A DNA stretch of 64,000 nt from Streptomyces sp. WMMB303 (GCF_029351045.1 NZ_JARKIN010000001.1:3106001-3170000), one strand, 5' to 3'. Shown: positions 1 to 8,446, counted from the first letter of the stretch. Made by a program: numbers and translations. Notes: a model not told the origin generated them from the letters alone.

Positions 1-520
1 TGCCGGTCTCGCCCTCGCCCGCGGGCTGGCGCAGGTTGTCCAGCTCCTGGTTGGAGAGGGCGAGGTAGTCGCCGAAGGAGCGGACGTCGAAGTAGACGTT
101 GCCGTCGGCGGCGTAGGCGTGGCCGCGGTCGATCAGGACCTGCATCATCTCGACCATCTCGGGGATGTGGCCGGTGGCGCGGGGTTCGTTCGTCGGCGGC
201 AGGCAGCCGAGTGCCTGGTAGGCGGCGTCGAAGGCGCGCTCGTTCTGGTAGCCGATCGCCCACCAGGGGCGGCCCTGCTCGGCGGACTTGGTGATGATCT
301 TGTCGTCGATGTCGGTGACGTTGCGGATGAACGTCACGTCGTAACCGCGGTGGGCGAACCAGCGGCGCATGATGTCGAAGTTCAGTCCGGAGCGGACGTG
401 CCCGATGTGCGGCGGCGCCTGCACCGTGGCGCCGCACAGGTAGATCGAGACGCAGCCGGGTTCGAGCGGGCTGAAGTCGCGGATCTGCCGGGCGCTGGTG
501 TCGTACAGGCGAAGAGTCAC
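1..520 (-). CDS. cysS: Cysteine--tRNA ligase, N-terminal part (runs off the window)
   Basis: This is the class I aminoacyl-tRNA synthetase that charges tRNA-Cys with cysteine in the cytoplasm. Only the first 173 codons are present because the 3' end lies beyond the left edge. The reading begins VTLRLYDTSARQIRDF and continues with YLCGATVQAPPHIGHVRSG. That segment contains the zinc-ligand Cys and a HIGH-type ATP motif (HIGH) in the typical CysS N-terminal arrangement. The start is a GTG at 518-520, placed there because a -10-like TACCCT ends 7 nt upstream, which suggests a leaderless mRNA. Upstream on the same strand lie the PPOX gene and then ispF and ispD. I recall this ispDF-cysS neighbourhood from other Streptomyces. 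Confidence 0.95.
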   Translation of the reverse strand, partial: MTLRLYDTSARQIRDFSPLEPGCVSIYLCGATVQAPPHIGHVRSGLNFDIMRRWFAHRGYDVTFIRNVTDIDDKIITKSAEQGRPWWAIGYQNERAFDAAYQALGCLPPTNEPRATGHIPEMVEMMQVLIDRGHAYAADGNVYFDVRSFGDYLALSNQELDNLRQPAGEGETG

Positions 521-527
521 ATGGCCC

Positions 528-533
528 AGGGTA
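528..533 (-). promoter_or_regulatory. -10 box of cysS (leaderless layout)
   Basis: TACCCT on the minus strand ends 7 nt before the GTG start, leaving no room for a ribosome binding site. No convincing -35 was seen. Confidence 0.45.
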
Positions 534-642
534 GTAGCCCGCCGGGCCGCGCCGTGCCCGGACCGGAGCGGATGCCCCGGCGGGCGAGGCCGGGCCCGGA
601 GCGCTCCGGCCGCGTCGGGCACAGGCGACCGAGGCGGCCGGG

Positions 643-1050
643 TCAGAGGCGGCCGACGACCTTGTCGACGCTGACCCGGACCACGACGCGCTCGGCGTCC
701 TGGTCGGAGGCGGGGTTGAACTCGGCGTAGCTCTTGCCGACGTACTTGTGGGCCAGCTCGTCGATCAGCTCCGGCCCGCCCTCGGTGCTGAGGGAGGCGG
801 TGCCGCGCAGTTCGGCGTAGGTGTAGGGCGCCTCGGCCGGGTGCACCAGGACGGTCACCCGCGGGTCGCGCCGCATGTTGCGGGTCTTGCGGCGGTCCAC
901 GGTGGTGGAGATGAGCAGGTCCTCGCCGTCGCGCTTCACCCACACCGGCGACACCTGGGGGCTGCCGTCGGGCTGGATGGTGGCGACGGCGACGAAGACC
1001 TTTCCGTCGAGTACCTTCTTCAGTTCCTCGGAGAGCACCTGCTGGGCCAC
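643..1050 (-). CDS. PPOX-class (probably F420-dependent) flavin-type oxidoreductase
   Basis: This 135-aa protein has the split-barrel fold of the pyridoxamine-5-phosphate-oxidase-like family. Visible landmarks are VAVATIQPDGSPQVSPVWV near the N-terminus, then LLISTTVDRRKTRNMRRDPR and VTVLV, the usual cofactor-binding core of actinobacterial F420/FMN PPOX proteins. The substrate cannot be told from sequence. The GTG start at 1048-1050 is chosen because an AGGAAGGGAG ribosome binding site lies about 9 nt upstream. A longer in-frame start near 1116 would add an unconserved Arg/Pro-rich tail. The gene sits between cysS and ispF on the same strand, 255 nt from ispF, and may be a separate transcript. 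Confidence 0.85.
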   Translation of the reverse strand: MAQQVLSEELKKVLDGKVFVAVATIQPDGSPQVSPVWVKRDGEDLLISTTVDRRKTRNMRRDPRVTVLVHPAEAPYTYAELRGTASLSTEGGPELIDELAHKYVGKSYAEFNPASDQDAERVVVRVSVDKVVGRL

Positions 1051-1305
1051 GGGAACGGCTCCCTTCCTCATTCGCGGTGCGGGATGCGGGCCTGGGCGGA
1101 CGCCGCGGGGCCGCACGGCCGCCGCGGCCGGTCCGGAGCACCGCGGGCGCCCCGGCGGCCCTGCCTGCGGGGACGGTATCTCACATCCCGTCGGCGGCGG
1201 GGGTGCACGCGTCGGGTCGGCCGCACGGATCCCAGGTCGAAGCGGGTGCGCTTCCGCAGGCCGGGCGGGCGGGGACCCGCCGGTCCTCGCGGGGGCGCGG
1301 CTCGG

Positions 1306-1863
1306 TCATCGGGACCGTCGGCGGCCCGGATCCGCGCGGACGACCAGCGCGGTCGCGACGGCCGCCAGTCCTTCGCCGCGGCCGGTGAGGCCGAGCCCGT
1401 CGGTGGTGGTGCCGGAGAGCGAGACAGGGGCGCCGAGCGCGTCGGAGAGCACCTGGACGGCCTCCGCCCTTCGCTTGCCGATTTTCGGCCGGACGCCGAT
1501 GACCTGGACGGCCACGTTGCCGATCTCGTAGCCCGCGGCACGTACGATGCGCGCCGTCTCGGAGAGCAGTGCGGCGCCCGAGGCGCCGGACCACTCGGGT
1601 CGGTCCGTGCCGAAGTGGGCGCCGAGGTCGCCGAGCCCGGCGGCGGAGAACAGCGCGTCGCATGCCGCGTGTGCGGCCACGTCGCCGTCGGAGTGCCCGG
1701 CGAGGCCGTATCGTTCGCCCTCCCACAGCAGTCCGCCGCACCACAGCTCGCGTCCTTCCTCGAAGGCGTGCACGTCGGTGCCGACGCCGACCAGCGGCAG
1801 GGCGGCGGCGACCGGCGCGGGTCCGGCAGCGCCCTGAAGGTCCTCGGTGTCCTCAGAACGCAT
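1306..1863 (-). CDS. ispF: 2-C-methyl-D-erythritol 2,4-cyclodiphosphate synthase
   Basis: IspF converts CDP-methylerythritol phosphate to the cyclic diphosphate in the non-mevalonate (MEP) isoprenoid pathway. The 185-aa product shows the N-terminal GVGTDVHAF metal site (Asp and His), then [17 protein letters not shown], and the C-terminal [16 protein letters not shown] stretch, all diagnostic. About 24 residues precede the first strand, longer than the E. coli enzyme, so a later start is possible. It overlaps the 3' end of ispD by 11 nt and both are read leftwards, so the two consecutive pathway genes are almost certainly cotranscribed and translationally coupled. Confidence 0.96.
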   Translation of the reverse strand: MRSEDTEDLQGAAGPAPVAAALPLVGVGTDVHAFEEGRELWCGGLLWEGERYGLAGHSDGDVAAHAACDALFSAAGLGDLGAHFGTDRPEWSGASGAALLSETARIVRAAGYEIGNVAVQVIGVRPKIGKRRAEAVQVLSDALGAPVSLSGTTTDGLGLTGRGEGLAAVATALVVRADPGRRRSR

Positions 1864-2632
1864 CGTGCGCCCTCCTCCTGGCCAGGACGGCCTCCGCGAG
1901 CACCAGGTCGAGGGGGCGGGTCACCTTGAACGCCTCCTCGTGGCCGGGTACGACGACCACCTCGACGCCGAGCCGTTCGACCATGCCCGCGTCGTCCGTG
2001 GCGCCGTCGCCCTCGGCCGCCAGCCGGGTGTGCGCCTCGGCGAGCACGGTGCGGGCGAAGCCCTGCGGGGTCTGCACGGCCCGCAGCAGGCTGCGGTCGA
2101 CGGTGCCGGTGACGGGCTCCGGCTCCGCGCCGGGGCGGGGCTCGACCTGCTTGACGGTGTCGGTGACGGGGAGTGCCGGCACCACGGCGGGTGCGCCCGC
2201 GCGGACGGCCCGCGCGACGGCGTCCACCGTCTCGTCCGGTACCAGTGGCCGGGCCGCGTCGTGCACCAGCACCGCCTCGACGGTGTCGGGGAGTGCCGCC
2301 AGGCCGAGCCGTACGGAGTCCTGGCGGGTTCCGCCGCCGGGTACGACGACGACCTCGGGGAGCCCGTGCTCGTCGAGCAGGGTGCGGACGGCGGGGGCGC
2401 CGTCCGGCGGTGCCACCACGACGACCAGGTCGACGGCGCGCGCTCGTGCCGTCGCCCGGACGGCGTGTACGAGCATCGGCGTACCGCCCAGCTCGCGGAG
2501 CGCCTTGGGGGCTCCCGGGCCCAGCCGTACGCCCTTGCCCGCTGCGGGGATGACGACGGCCGTGCGGGGTCCGGAGTCATCCGAGGGTTGCTGATCGCCG
2601 GAAGGAGCGAAGTCCGTGGAATCGATTGACAT
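1853..2632 (-). CDS. ispD: 2-C-methyl-D-erythritol 4-phosphate cytidylyltransferase
   Basis: IspD transfers CMP to methylerythritol phosphate, the third step of the MEP pathway. The 259-aa protein carries the nucleotidyltransferase signature [20 protein letters not shown] around residues 25-44 and the conserved HDAARP motif in mid-protein. The first 23 residues are polar and not conserved in the family, and no good ribosome binding site precedes the ATG at 2630-2632, so the true start could be slightly downstream. It is the promoter-proximal gene of the ispD-ispF pair. A 336-nt gap separates it from carD upstream, where a perfect 22-bp palindrome lies. Confidence 0.95.
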   Translation of the reverse strand: MSIDSTDFAPSGDQQPSDDSGPRTAVVIPAAGKGVRLGPGAPKALRELGGTPMLVHAVRATARARAVDLVVVVAPPDGAPAVRTLLDEHGLPEVVVVPGGGTRQDSVRLGLAALPDTVEAVLVHDAARPLVPDETVDAVARAVRAGAPAVVPALPVTDTVKQVEPRPGAEPEPVTGTVDRSLLRAVQTPQGFARTVLAEAHTRLAAEGDGATDDAGMVERLGVEVVVVPGHEEAFKVTRPLDLVLAEAVLARRRAHDAF

Positions 2633-2675
2633 CGGTAGCGCGTTCAGGGTTTGTGTCCTCAGCCGGGGTGGGTAT

Positions 2676-2697
2676 GGCCTGGGGGTACCCCCAGGCC
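2676..2697. repeat. Perfect 22-bp palindrome upstream of ispD
   Basis: GGCCTGGGGG and CCCCCAGGCC flank a central TA. It lies 44 nt upstream of ispD in the carD-ispD gap and is followed by a weaker inverted repeat (CCAGGG/CCCTGG). It could be a terminator for read-through from carD or an operator for ispD. The rest of the 2633-2968 gap holds only the carD terminator. Confidence 0.6.
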
Positions 2698-2902
2698 AGG
2701 GTCAATGCCCTGGGTTGACGGGAGTGCCGGGCGCAGCCACTCGATCGAGCCCTTTCCGTGACCAGCGGTCGAGTCGGGCGCCCGGGCCCGGCACGCGACC
2801 CGTTGGCAGCGTGCACGCGTGCCGCGACCGCCGGGAGTCAGTTCCGGGAACCGCGGTCGCAGAGTTGTCCGGACAGGGAGCTGTTCGGACAGGCCGCCGA
2901 AC

Positions 2903-2950
2903 ATGCCGCAGCGCCCGGCGACGACTGATGTCATCCGGGCACCGCGGCAT
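2903..2950 (-). terminator. Probable carD terminator
   Basis: An interrupted hairpin begins 18 nt after the carD stop. The outer arms are ATGCCGC/GCGGCAT (7 bp), the inner arms GCCCGG/CCGGGC (6 bp), and a 3-nt internal loop lies between them. There is no U-run, as is usual in streptomycetes. Confidence 0.55.
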
Positions 2951-2968
2951 CGTGGGGCAGTTCGAATG

Positions 2969-3451
2969 TCAGGAAGCGAGAACCTCGTCGAGCAGCGCCT
3001 CGGCCTTGTCCTCGTTCGTGTTCTCCGCCAGCGCCAGCTCGCTCACCAGGATCTGCCGGGCCTTGGCCAGCATCCGCTTCTCCCCGGCGGACAGGCCGCG
3101 CTCCCGCTCACGGCGCCACAGGTCACGCACGACCTCCGCCACCTTGATCACGTCGCCGGACGCGAGCTTCTCGAGATTCGCCTTGTAGCGGCGGGACCAG
3201 TTGGTCGGCTCCTCGGCGTACGGCGCGCGGAGCACCTCGAAGACCCTGTCCAGCCCGTCCGAACCAACGACGTCGCGCACGCCTACGAACTCCGCATTGT
3301 CCGCCGGGACGCGAACGGTCAAATCGCCCTGCGCAACCTTCAGAACCAAGTAGGTCTTGTCCACGCCTTTGATCTGGCGAGTTTCGATAGCCTCGATCAG
3401 CGCGGCCCCGTGATGGGGATAGACCACGGTGTCGCCAACCTTGAACGTCAT
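2969..3451 (-). CDS. carD: CarD/CdnL-type RNA-polymerase-binding transcription regulator
   Basis: CarD-family proteins bind the RNA polymerase beta subunit and the upstream edge of the -10 element and stabilise open complexes at rRNA and many housekeeping promoters. This 160-aa protein has the full layout. An N-terminal Tudor-like RNAP interaction domain ([15 protein letters not shown] through about residue 60) is followed by a helical DNA-binding domain with [17 protein letters not shown] and [18 protein letters not shown]. The ATG at 3449-3451 has a GGAAGGGG ribosome binding site about 10 nt upstream. It is transcribed leftwards alone, with its own hairpin terminator. A TACCCT sequence about 30 nt upstream on the minus strand is a possible -10. 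Confidence 0.95.
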   Translation of the reverse strand: MTFKVGDTVVYPHHGAALIEAIETRQIKGVDKTYLVLKVAQGDLTVRVPADNAEFVGVRDVVGSDGLDRVFEVLRAPYAEEPTNWSRRYKANLEKLASGDVIKVAEVVRDLWRRERERGLSAGEKRMLAKARQILVSELALAENTNEDKAEALLDEVLAS

Positions 3452-4127
3452 GTGTCAGGTACCCCTTCCGTGGCTATCCAGGGTAACACGGCGGCGACGT
3501 CTTCTGAATGGCGTTTTCGCAGGTCAGGGCGCATCTCGGGGCTTGACAAGCGACCCTCTATCGTGCATCGACCAACCAATGCAAGCGGGTATTCGCAGGT
3601 GGGAGCGGTTCTGCGCACACACGGAAACAGCCGCCGGGGACCCGTCGAAGTACACCGCGACACGTCCATCATGGCCGATTTGTCCGACTGTAGGGAGTAG
3701 CATCTTCGCGCCGCCCTTCCCGCTTTCCGGGAATTGATCAATGAACCCGCAAGAGCCTGTTGATCAATTCTTCATCGAGCTCTCGCATTCTCCTGGAATC
3801 CCCCGTACGGAGGTCGCTCGTACCGCGGCCGGAGCTATTCGACGGCGCACAGGACTGCCGCGCGCCCCCTGCCGCCCCCGAACCGGGCCGGCACCCGGGC
3901 GACGCCCCCTCGCAAACGCCCCTGCCCCGACTCTCCGGGCCCAAGGCCGGTCCGGAGAGTCGGCCCTGGGGCCCGGCCGGGTCCCAGGGCCGGGTCGGAG
4001 GGTCGGGTGCGGGGCGTCAGCAGGCTGTCGGTAATCTGAGCGCGCACGCGAAAGCCCCATCCGTACGCGACCGGCACGCGCTCTGGAGCGTGCCGCCGCC
4101 ATAGCTCGCCTAGGAGTTGCCGCCGCC
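3452..4127. other. Intergenic region carD / lipoprotein, no gene recognised
   Basis: This 676-nt gap between divergent genes is AT-richer than its surroundings between about 3520 and 3800. It contains a perfect inverted repeat, GAATTGATCAA at 3731-3741 and its complement at 3760-3770 with an 18-nt spacer, and a GC-rich inverted repeat at 3962-3970/3983-3991 (GGCCCTGGG). No open frame in it has a convincing start plus coding character. Part must hold the divergent promoters. Confidence 0.6.
3731..3770. repeat. AT-rich 11-bp perfect inverted repeat
   Basis: GAATTGATCAA (3731-3741) is exactly complementary to 3760-3770, with 18 nt between. TGATCA palindromes sit inside both arms. This base composition is unusual for the window. 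It could be an operator pair or an RNA hairpin. Confidence 0.55.
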
Positions 4128-4832
4128 GTGAGCAGCAGCCTTCGTCGCGGCGCCCTCGCCGCCACCACCCTCGCGCTCGCCGCCGTCTCGCTGACCGCCT
4201 GCGGCGCCGGGAACGACGCGCAGACGCTGGAGGTCAAGCCCGACAACGCGGCGACGCACGTCGGGGTCATCAAGGTCCAGAACGCCAACATCGTCACCGA
4301 CACCAAGGGTTCGGACGAGGCGGCCGTCACGGCGCGGATCTTCAACGACGGGGACCGGGACCAGACCCTCAAGGGCATCCGCGTCGACGGGGCACGCGCC
4401 GAACTGAGCCCCGCCAAGGGCGAGAAGAAGCTCGTCGTACCGGCCGGCGGCTCGCTGGCGCTGGGCGGCAAGGGCAACGCCTCCGCGCTGCTGCGGGACG
4501 TCGAGGCCGCGGGCGTCGAGGACGGCAACGCGCAGCCGGTCACCTTCGACCTGAGCCGGACCGGCGCGGTCAAGCTGCGGGCGACCGTGCTGCCCGCCGA
4601 GCACGCCTTCGAGACGGTCGGCCCGAGCTCCTCGCCGACCGAGAGGGCGCCCGAGCCGGGTTCCTCCGCGTCTCCCGGCCGGGGCGGCGAGGAGAGCCCC
4701 TCCGGGAGCCCCTCCGACGACGCCTCCACCGGCGCCTCGGCCGACGAGCGGGGCGCGGGCACGGACGAGGGCGCGACGTCCCCGAGCACCTCGCCGGGTA
4801 CCGAGCAGGGCGGCGAGCCCTCGGGGAGCTGA
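4128..4832 (+). CDS. Secreted lipoprotein of unknown function
   Basis: The 234-aa product starts with a lipoprotein signal peptide: two Arg, a hydrophobic run, and the lipobox LTAC with Cys25 as the predicted lipidated residue. The mature part (about residues 26-165) reads as a beta-rich extracellular domain with KVQNANIVTDTKGSDEAAVTARI, possibly copper-chaperone-like or DUF461-like, although no metal-binding Met/His cluster is visible. The last 70 residues are Ser/Pro/Glu-rich and probably disordered. The start is a GTG with TAGGAG 11 nt upstream. The gene is followed by a strong hairpin, so it appears monocistronic. It lies tail-to-tail with phoP. Confidence 0.8.
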   Translation: MSSSLRRGALAATTLALAAVSLTACGAGNDAQTLEVKPDNAATHVGVIKVQNANIVTDTKGSDEAAVTARIFNDGDRDQTLKGIRVDGARAELSPAKGEKKLVVPAGGSLALGGKGNASALLRDVEAAGVEDGNAQPVTFDLSRTGAVKLRATVLPAEHAFETVGPSSSPTERAPEPGSSASPGRGGEESPSGSPSDDASTGASADERGAGTDEGATSPSTSPGTEQGGEPSGS

Positions 4833-4854
4833 GTCGCGGAACCGCACCGCGGAG

Positions 4855-4905
4855 ACGTACGGCGAGGGGCCGCACCCACCACGGGTGCGGCCCCTCGCCG
4901 TACGT
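4855..4905. terminator. Very strong bidirectional terminator
   Basis: A perfect 23-bp stem (4855-4877 with 4883-4905) closes a 5-nt loop, ACCAC. It sits 22 nt after the lipoprotein stop and 115 nt from the 3' end of phoP, so it can serve both convergent units. Confidence 0.9.
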
Positions 4906-5020
4906 CCCTGCCGGCGTCGCACGGACCACTCGGCCCGCGGCGAGACCGCCGGCCCGGAAGCTCTTCCTCCGCGAAGCGCGCAGCCGGGTGAAGCGCGCAG
5001 CCGGATCCCGGTGCGGCGGC

Positions 5021-5704
5021 TTACGGCTCGAACTTGTAGCCGAGGCCGCGCACCGTCACCAGGTAGCGCGGCGCCCCGGGGTCGGGTTCGATCTTGGCGC
5101 GGAGGCGCTTGACGTGCACGTCGAGGGTCTTGGTGTCGCCCACGTAGTCCGCACCCCAGACCCGGTCGATGAGCTGCATCCGGGTGAGCACCCGTCCCGC
5201 GTTCCGCAGCAGCATCTCCAGCAGGTCGAACTCCTTGAGCGGCAGATCGACCTTGCCGCCGCCGACGGTGACCACGTGCCGTTCCACGTCCATCCGGACC
5301 GGGCCCGCCTCCAGCGCCGCGGGCGCGACCTCCTGCTCCGGCTCGCCGCGGCGGCGCAGCACGGCGCGCACGCGGGCCACCAGCTCACGCGAGGAGAACG
5401 GTTTGGTGACGTAGTCGTCGGCGCCTATCTCCAGGCCGACCACCTTGTCGATCTCGCTGTCCTTGGCCGTCACCATGATCACCGGGACGTTGGAGCGCCC
5501 CCGCAGCTGCCGGCAGACTTCGGTGCCGGGCAGCCCCGGCAGCATCAGATCGAGCAGCACCAGGTCGGCGCCGTTGCGTTCGAACTCGTCGAGCCCGTCG
5601 GGACCCGTGGCCGCGATCGCGACCTCGAAGCCTTCCTTACGGAGCATGTACGACAGTGCGTCGCTGAACGATTCCTCGTCCTCGACGACGAGCACTCGGG
5701 TCAC
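5021..5704 (-). CDS. phoP: Phosphate-limitation response regulator PhoP
   Basis: PhoP is the OmpR-family regulator that, once phosphorylated by PhoR, binds PHO boxes and controls phosphate uptake, polyphosphate metabolism and secondary metabolism in Streptomyces. The 227-aa protein has a receiver domain (acidic pocket EDE at 8-10, phospho-acceptor Asp52 in LLDLMLPG, Lys101 in VTKPF) and a C-terminal winged helix ending RYLVTVRGLGYKFEP. It is read leftwards after phoR with a 4-nt ATGA overlap (5701-5704), so the two are translationally coupled. No other regulator is needed to explain its position: phoU is divergent beyond phoR, the classic arrangement. Confidence 0.97.
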   Translation of the reverse strand: MTRVLVVEDEESFSDALSYMLRKEGFEVAIAATGPDGLDEFERNGADLVLLDLMLPGLPGTEVCRQLRGRSNVPVIMVTAKDSEIDKVVGLEIGADDYVTKPFSSRELVARVRAVLRRRGEPEQEVAPAALEAGPVRMDVERHVVTVGGGKVDLPLKEFDLLEMLLRNAGRVLTRMQLIDRVWGADYVGDTKTLDVHVKRLRAKIEPDPGAPRYLVTVRGLGYKFEP

Positions 5705-7002
5705 GGGAGGACCTCCGGGGCGGAAAGTTGTTCATCAGCCTGATCGACATACGGCCGCTCCTCGTCCTCGAAGGCGGCCGGTTCCTGCAGCGCTCCCGAC
5801 AGGCGGTTCCGGCCGAGCCGGTCGGCCTTGTCGAGTGCGGCCTGCTCACGCGCGCTGCCCGCCTCGGGCAGCCGCAGGGTGAAGGTGGAGCCCTGTCCCT
5901 CGGCGCTCCACACGGTGACCTCCCCGCCGTGCGAGGCGGCCACGTGCTTGACGATGGACAGGCCCAGTCCGGTGCCTCCGGTGGCCCGGGACCTGGCCGG
6001 GTCGACGCGGTAGAAGCGCTCGAAGATGCGGTCCTTGTCGCGTTCGGAGATGCCGATGCCCTGGTCGGTGACGGCGATCTCGATCAGATCGCCGCCCGGG
6101 GTCTGGGCGAGGCGGCCCGCGACCTTGACGCGGGTGCGGGCCGGTGAGTAGTTGACGGCGTTCTCCACGAGGTTGCCGAGCGCCGCGGCGAGCTGGCCGC
6201 GGTTGCCCCACACGTGGAGGCTCTCGGTGCCGCCCGCGAGGAGGGTGATCTGCTTGCTGTCGGCGCTGTGCCGGCTGCGCTCGATGGCCTCGGTCACCAG
6301 TTCGTCCACCCGGACGGACTCGGAGTCCTCCAGCGGGTCGTCGTTCTGCACCCGGGAGAGGTCGATGAGTTCCTGGACGAGGTTGGTCAGCCGGGTCGCC
6401 TCGTTCTGCATCCGCCCGGCGAAGCGCTGCACCGCCTCCGGGTCGTCGGAGGCGTCCAGCACCGCCTCCGAGAGCAGCGAGAGCGCACCGACCGGGGTCT
6501 TGAGTTCATGGCTGACGTTGGCGACGAAGTCGCGCCGCACTGCCTCGATCCTGCGGGCCTCCGTCAGATCCTCCACCAGCAGGAGGACCAGCCGGGAGCC
6601 GAGTGGGGCGACCCGTGCGGAGACCGCGAGGGCATCACCCCGTCCCGTACCGCGCCGGGGCAGGTCCAGCTCGACCTGCCGTATCTCGCCGTCCCGTCTG
6701 GTGTCCCTGGCCATCTGGAGCATGGGCTCGACGGCGAGCTTGCCGCCGCGGACCAGACCCAGCGCGTAGGCGGCCGAGCTGGCCTTGACGACGCCGTCGC
6801 TCTCGTCCAGCACCACGGCCGAGGAGCGGAGCACCGACAGTACGGTGTCGACACCCGGGGGCAGCCCCGGCTCGGTGTGCAGGGAGGTGCGGGTGGGGCG
6901 GGCCTGCTCCCGCTCGCTCCACCGGAACGCCAGCATCGCGATCACACCGGTACAGACCCCGGCGATCGCTGCTGCCGCGGCGACAGCCGCATTAACGTCC
7001 AT
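5701..7002 (-). CDS. phoR: Phosphate sensor histidine kinase PhoR
   Basis: PhoR is the membrane sensor kinase that phosphorylates PhoP under phosphate starvation. In this 433-aa protein a single N-terminal membrane segment spans about residues 4-27, followed by a PAS-like region (about 48-145). The HisKA domain has SHELKTPVGALS (His165), and the HATPase domain carries the N box NLVENAVNYS, DQGIGIS and GTGLGLSIVKH. A 45-residue charged tail follows. Only one membrane helix and no large extracellular domain are visible, typical of the actinobacterial PhoR. A -10-like TAACCT ends 6 nt before the ATG, suggesting leaderless initiation. It heads the phoR-phoP operon divergent from phoU. Confidence 0.96.
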   Translation of the reverse strand: MDVNAAVAAAAAIAGVCTGVIAMLAFRWSEREQARPTRTSLHTEPGLPPGVDTVLSVLRSSAVVLDESDGVVKASSAAYALGLVRGGKLAVEPMLQMARDTRRDGEIRQVELDLPRRGTGRGDALAVSARVAPLGSRLVLLLVEDLTEARRIEAVRRDFVANVSHELKTPVGALSLLSEAVLDASDDPEAVQRFAGRMQNEATRLTNLVQELIDLSRVQNDDPLEDSESVRVDELVTEAIERSRHSADSKQITLLAGGTESLHVWGNRGQLAAALGNLVENAVNYSPARTRVKVAGRLAQTPGGDLIEIAVTDQGIGISERDKDRIFERFYRVDPARSRATGGTGLGLSIVKHVAASHGGEVTVWSAEGQGSTFTLRLPEAGSAREQAALDKADRLGRNRLSGALQEPAAFEDEERPYVDQADEQLSAPEVLP

Positions 7003-7008
7003 ACACCC

Positions 7009-7014
7009 AGGTTA
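7009..7014 (-). promoter_or_regulatory. -10 box of phoR-phoP (leaderless layout)
   Basis: TAACCT on the minus strand ends 6 nt before the phoR ATG. Confidence 0.45.
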
Positions 7015-7097
7015 TGCGCCTCTCGTGAGAGTGCCCCAGCCCTGGACGGCGCCGCCGAAAGAGCTGTCGCCCAGTGTTTACCCGCACGGCGTCTCCG

Positions 7098-7141
7098 GTT
7101 CACCGTGGAGGGCCGCACCGGTCGCATTTCGGGCGCACCGT
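7098..7141 (+). promoter_or_regulatory. Candidate PHO box between phoR and phoU
   Basis: PHO boxes in Streptomyces are 11-nt direct repeats resembling GTTCACC followed by four less conserved bases. Here GTTCACCGTGG (7098-7108), GGTCGCATTTC (7120-7130) and GGGCGCACCGT (7131-7141) fall in 11-nt register. The unit at 7109 is degenerate. Its location in the phoRP/phoU intergenic region is where such a box is expected, but only the first unit is a good match. Confidence 0.4.
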
Positions 7142-7225
7142 GGGAGCGTAGGGGCCCGAGCGCCCCTGTGAGAACGGCCGGGGCCGTGCACCCCGGAAGA
7201 ACATTCGTACGAGGGAAGGACAGCC

Positions 7226-7987
7226 ATGCGGGACGCGTACCACGAGGAGCTGGACTCGATCGGGGACAGCCTGGTCGAGATGGCCCGGCTCGTCGGCTCC
7301 GCGGTCGGGCGCGCCACCACGGCGATGCTGGACGCGGACCTCAAGCTCGCCGAGAGCGTCATCGCCGCCGACGAGAAGGTCGACGACATCCAGCGCGACC
7401 TGGAGACCAGGGCGATACAGCTGCTGGCCCGGCAGCAGCCGGTCGCCACCGACCTGCGGATCGTCGTCACCTCGCTGCGGATGAGCGCCGACCTGGAGCG
7501 TTCGGGCGACCTGGCGCAGCATGTGGCGAAGGTCGCCAGGCTGCGCTTCCCCGAGTCGGCCGTCCCCCAGGACCTCCAGGCGACCCTGCTGGAGATGGGG
7601 CAGCTCGCGCAGCGGCTGATGGCGAAGGCGGCCGAGGTGATCGTCACCAAGGACGTCGACCTGGCCCTGCAACTGGAGCAGGACGACGACGCCATGGACC
7701 TGCTGCACCGCACCCTCTTCCAGCACCTGATGGACGACCGCTGGAAGCACGGCATCGAGACCGCCGTGGACGTCACGCTGCTGGGCCGCTACTACGAGCG
7801 GTTCGCCGACCACGCCGTGTCGGTGGCCCGCCGGGTCGTCTACCTGGTGACCGGCGACTACGCGGACGAGATCGACCCGGCGGCCGCCGTGGCCGGTGCG
7901 GACGCCGCCGCGGGCAGCATCCAGGGCGGCGACGCGAGCGCCGCGGGCGGTGCGGGAGAGGGGACCGGGGCGAGCGAGGGCCGGTAG
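7226..7987 (+). CDS. phoU: Phosphate signalling protein PhoU
   Basis: PhoU links the Pst phosphate transporter to PhoR and dampens the Pho response. The 253-aa protein is all-helical with two repeated three-helix bundles. Family landmarks are YHEELDSIGDSLVEMARLVG at the start, DEKVDDIQRDLETRAIQLLA, ATDLRIVVTSLRMSADLERS, and in the second half YYERFADHAVSVARRVVYL with metal-coordinating acidic residues. The last 35 residues are Ala/Gly-rich and non-conserved. The ATG has a GGGAAGGA ribosome binding site 6 nt upstream. It is divergent from phoR and shares its candidate PHO box region. No pst genes are in the window. Confidence 0.96.
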   Translation: MRDAYHEELDSIGDSLVEMARLVGSAVGRATTAMLDADLKLAESVIAADEKVDDIQRDLETRAIQLLARQQPVATDLRIVVTSLRMSADLERSGDLAQHVAKVARLRFPESAVPQDLQATLLEMGQLAQRLMAKAAEVIVTKDVDLALQLEQDDDAMDLLHRTLFQHLMDDRWKHGIETAVDVTLLGRYYERFADHAVSVARRVVYLVTGDYADEIDPAAAVAGADAAAGSIQGGDASAAGGAGEGTGASEGR

Positions 7988-8172
7988 CCCCCGCCTTCCG
8001 GCGCCCCGGCGAGCACCGGCCGCCCGGCGGCCGACCGGCACCGGGCGGTCGCTCGCCGGTCACCGCCGCCGGGCGTCGTGCACCCGCGCGCCCTTGATGC
8101 GCCCGTGCCGCCGCGGCCTGCAATGGGGAAGGTCATGTCTTGTCCATGACTGTCCCTGCCGAGGAGGGCACG

Positions 8173-8340
8173 ATGGCTGACTCCACCGAACCGCTCCGGA
8201 CCACGGCCGGCCCGCAGCCGCCGACCGCAGCACAGGAAGCACGGCAGCTGCCCCTGCTGGGGGCGTGCGGATGCGGTGCCGGCTGCGGCTGCGGCTGCCA
8301 GTCGGGCGGCCCCTGCCAGTGCGGGGGGTCCTGCGGCTGA
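8173..8340 (+). CDS. Small cysteine-rich, metallothionein-like protein
   Basis: This 55-aa peptide has a polar N-terminal half and a C-terminal tail with eight cysteines, almost all in CGC, CQC or CxxxC spacing separated by Gly. There is no signal peptide, so it is probably cytosolic. The spacing resembles bacterial metallothioneins, so soft-metal binding (Cu, Zn, Cd) is a reasonable inference, not a demonstrated role. The ATG at 8173 has GAGGAGGG just upstream. An in-frame start at 8140 exists but lacks a ribosome binding site. It lies 185 nt downstream of phoU on the same strand and may be cotranscribed with it. Confidence 0.75.
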   Translation: MADSTEPLRTTAGPQPPTAAQEARQLPLLGACGCGAGCGCGCQSGGPCQCGGSCG

Positions 8341-8446
8341 CCGGCGTGCCTCGCGCACCCGTGCCCCGCGAGCCGCGGGCGCGGCCGCGGGCGCGCGACG
8401 GACAACACGGCGCGCACGACGGGCGGCTCCGGCCGGTTCACGCCGG

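Noticed and set aside
2951..2968. TTCGA-type tRNA T-loop look-alike near 2960 (GTTCGAATGTC)
   Set aside because: No acceptor stem, anticodon arm or CCA-proximal pairing could be built around it. No tRNA in the window was supported.
3738..3944. Small minus-strand ORF ending MRELDEELINRLLRVH
   Set aside because: No ribosome binding site at useful distance for its internal ATG, no recognisable family, and it contains the AT-rich inverted repeat.
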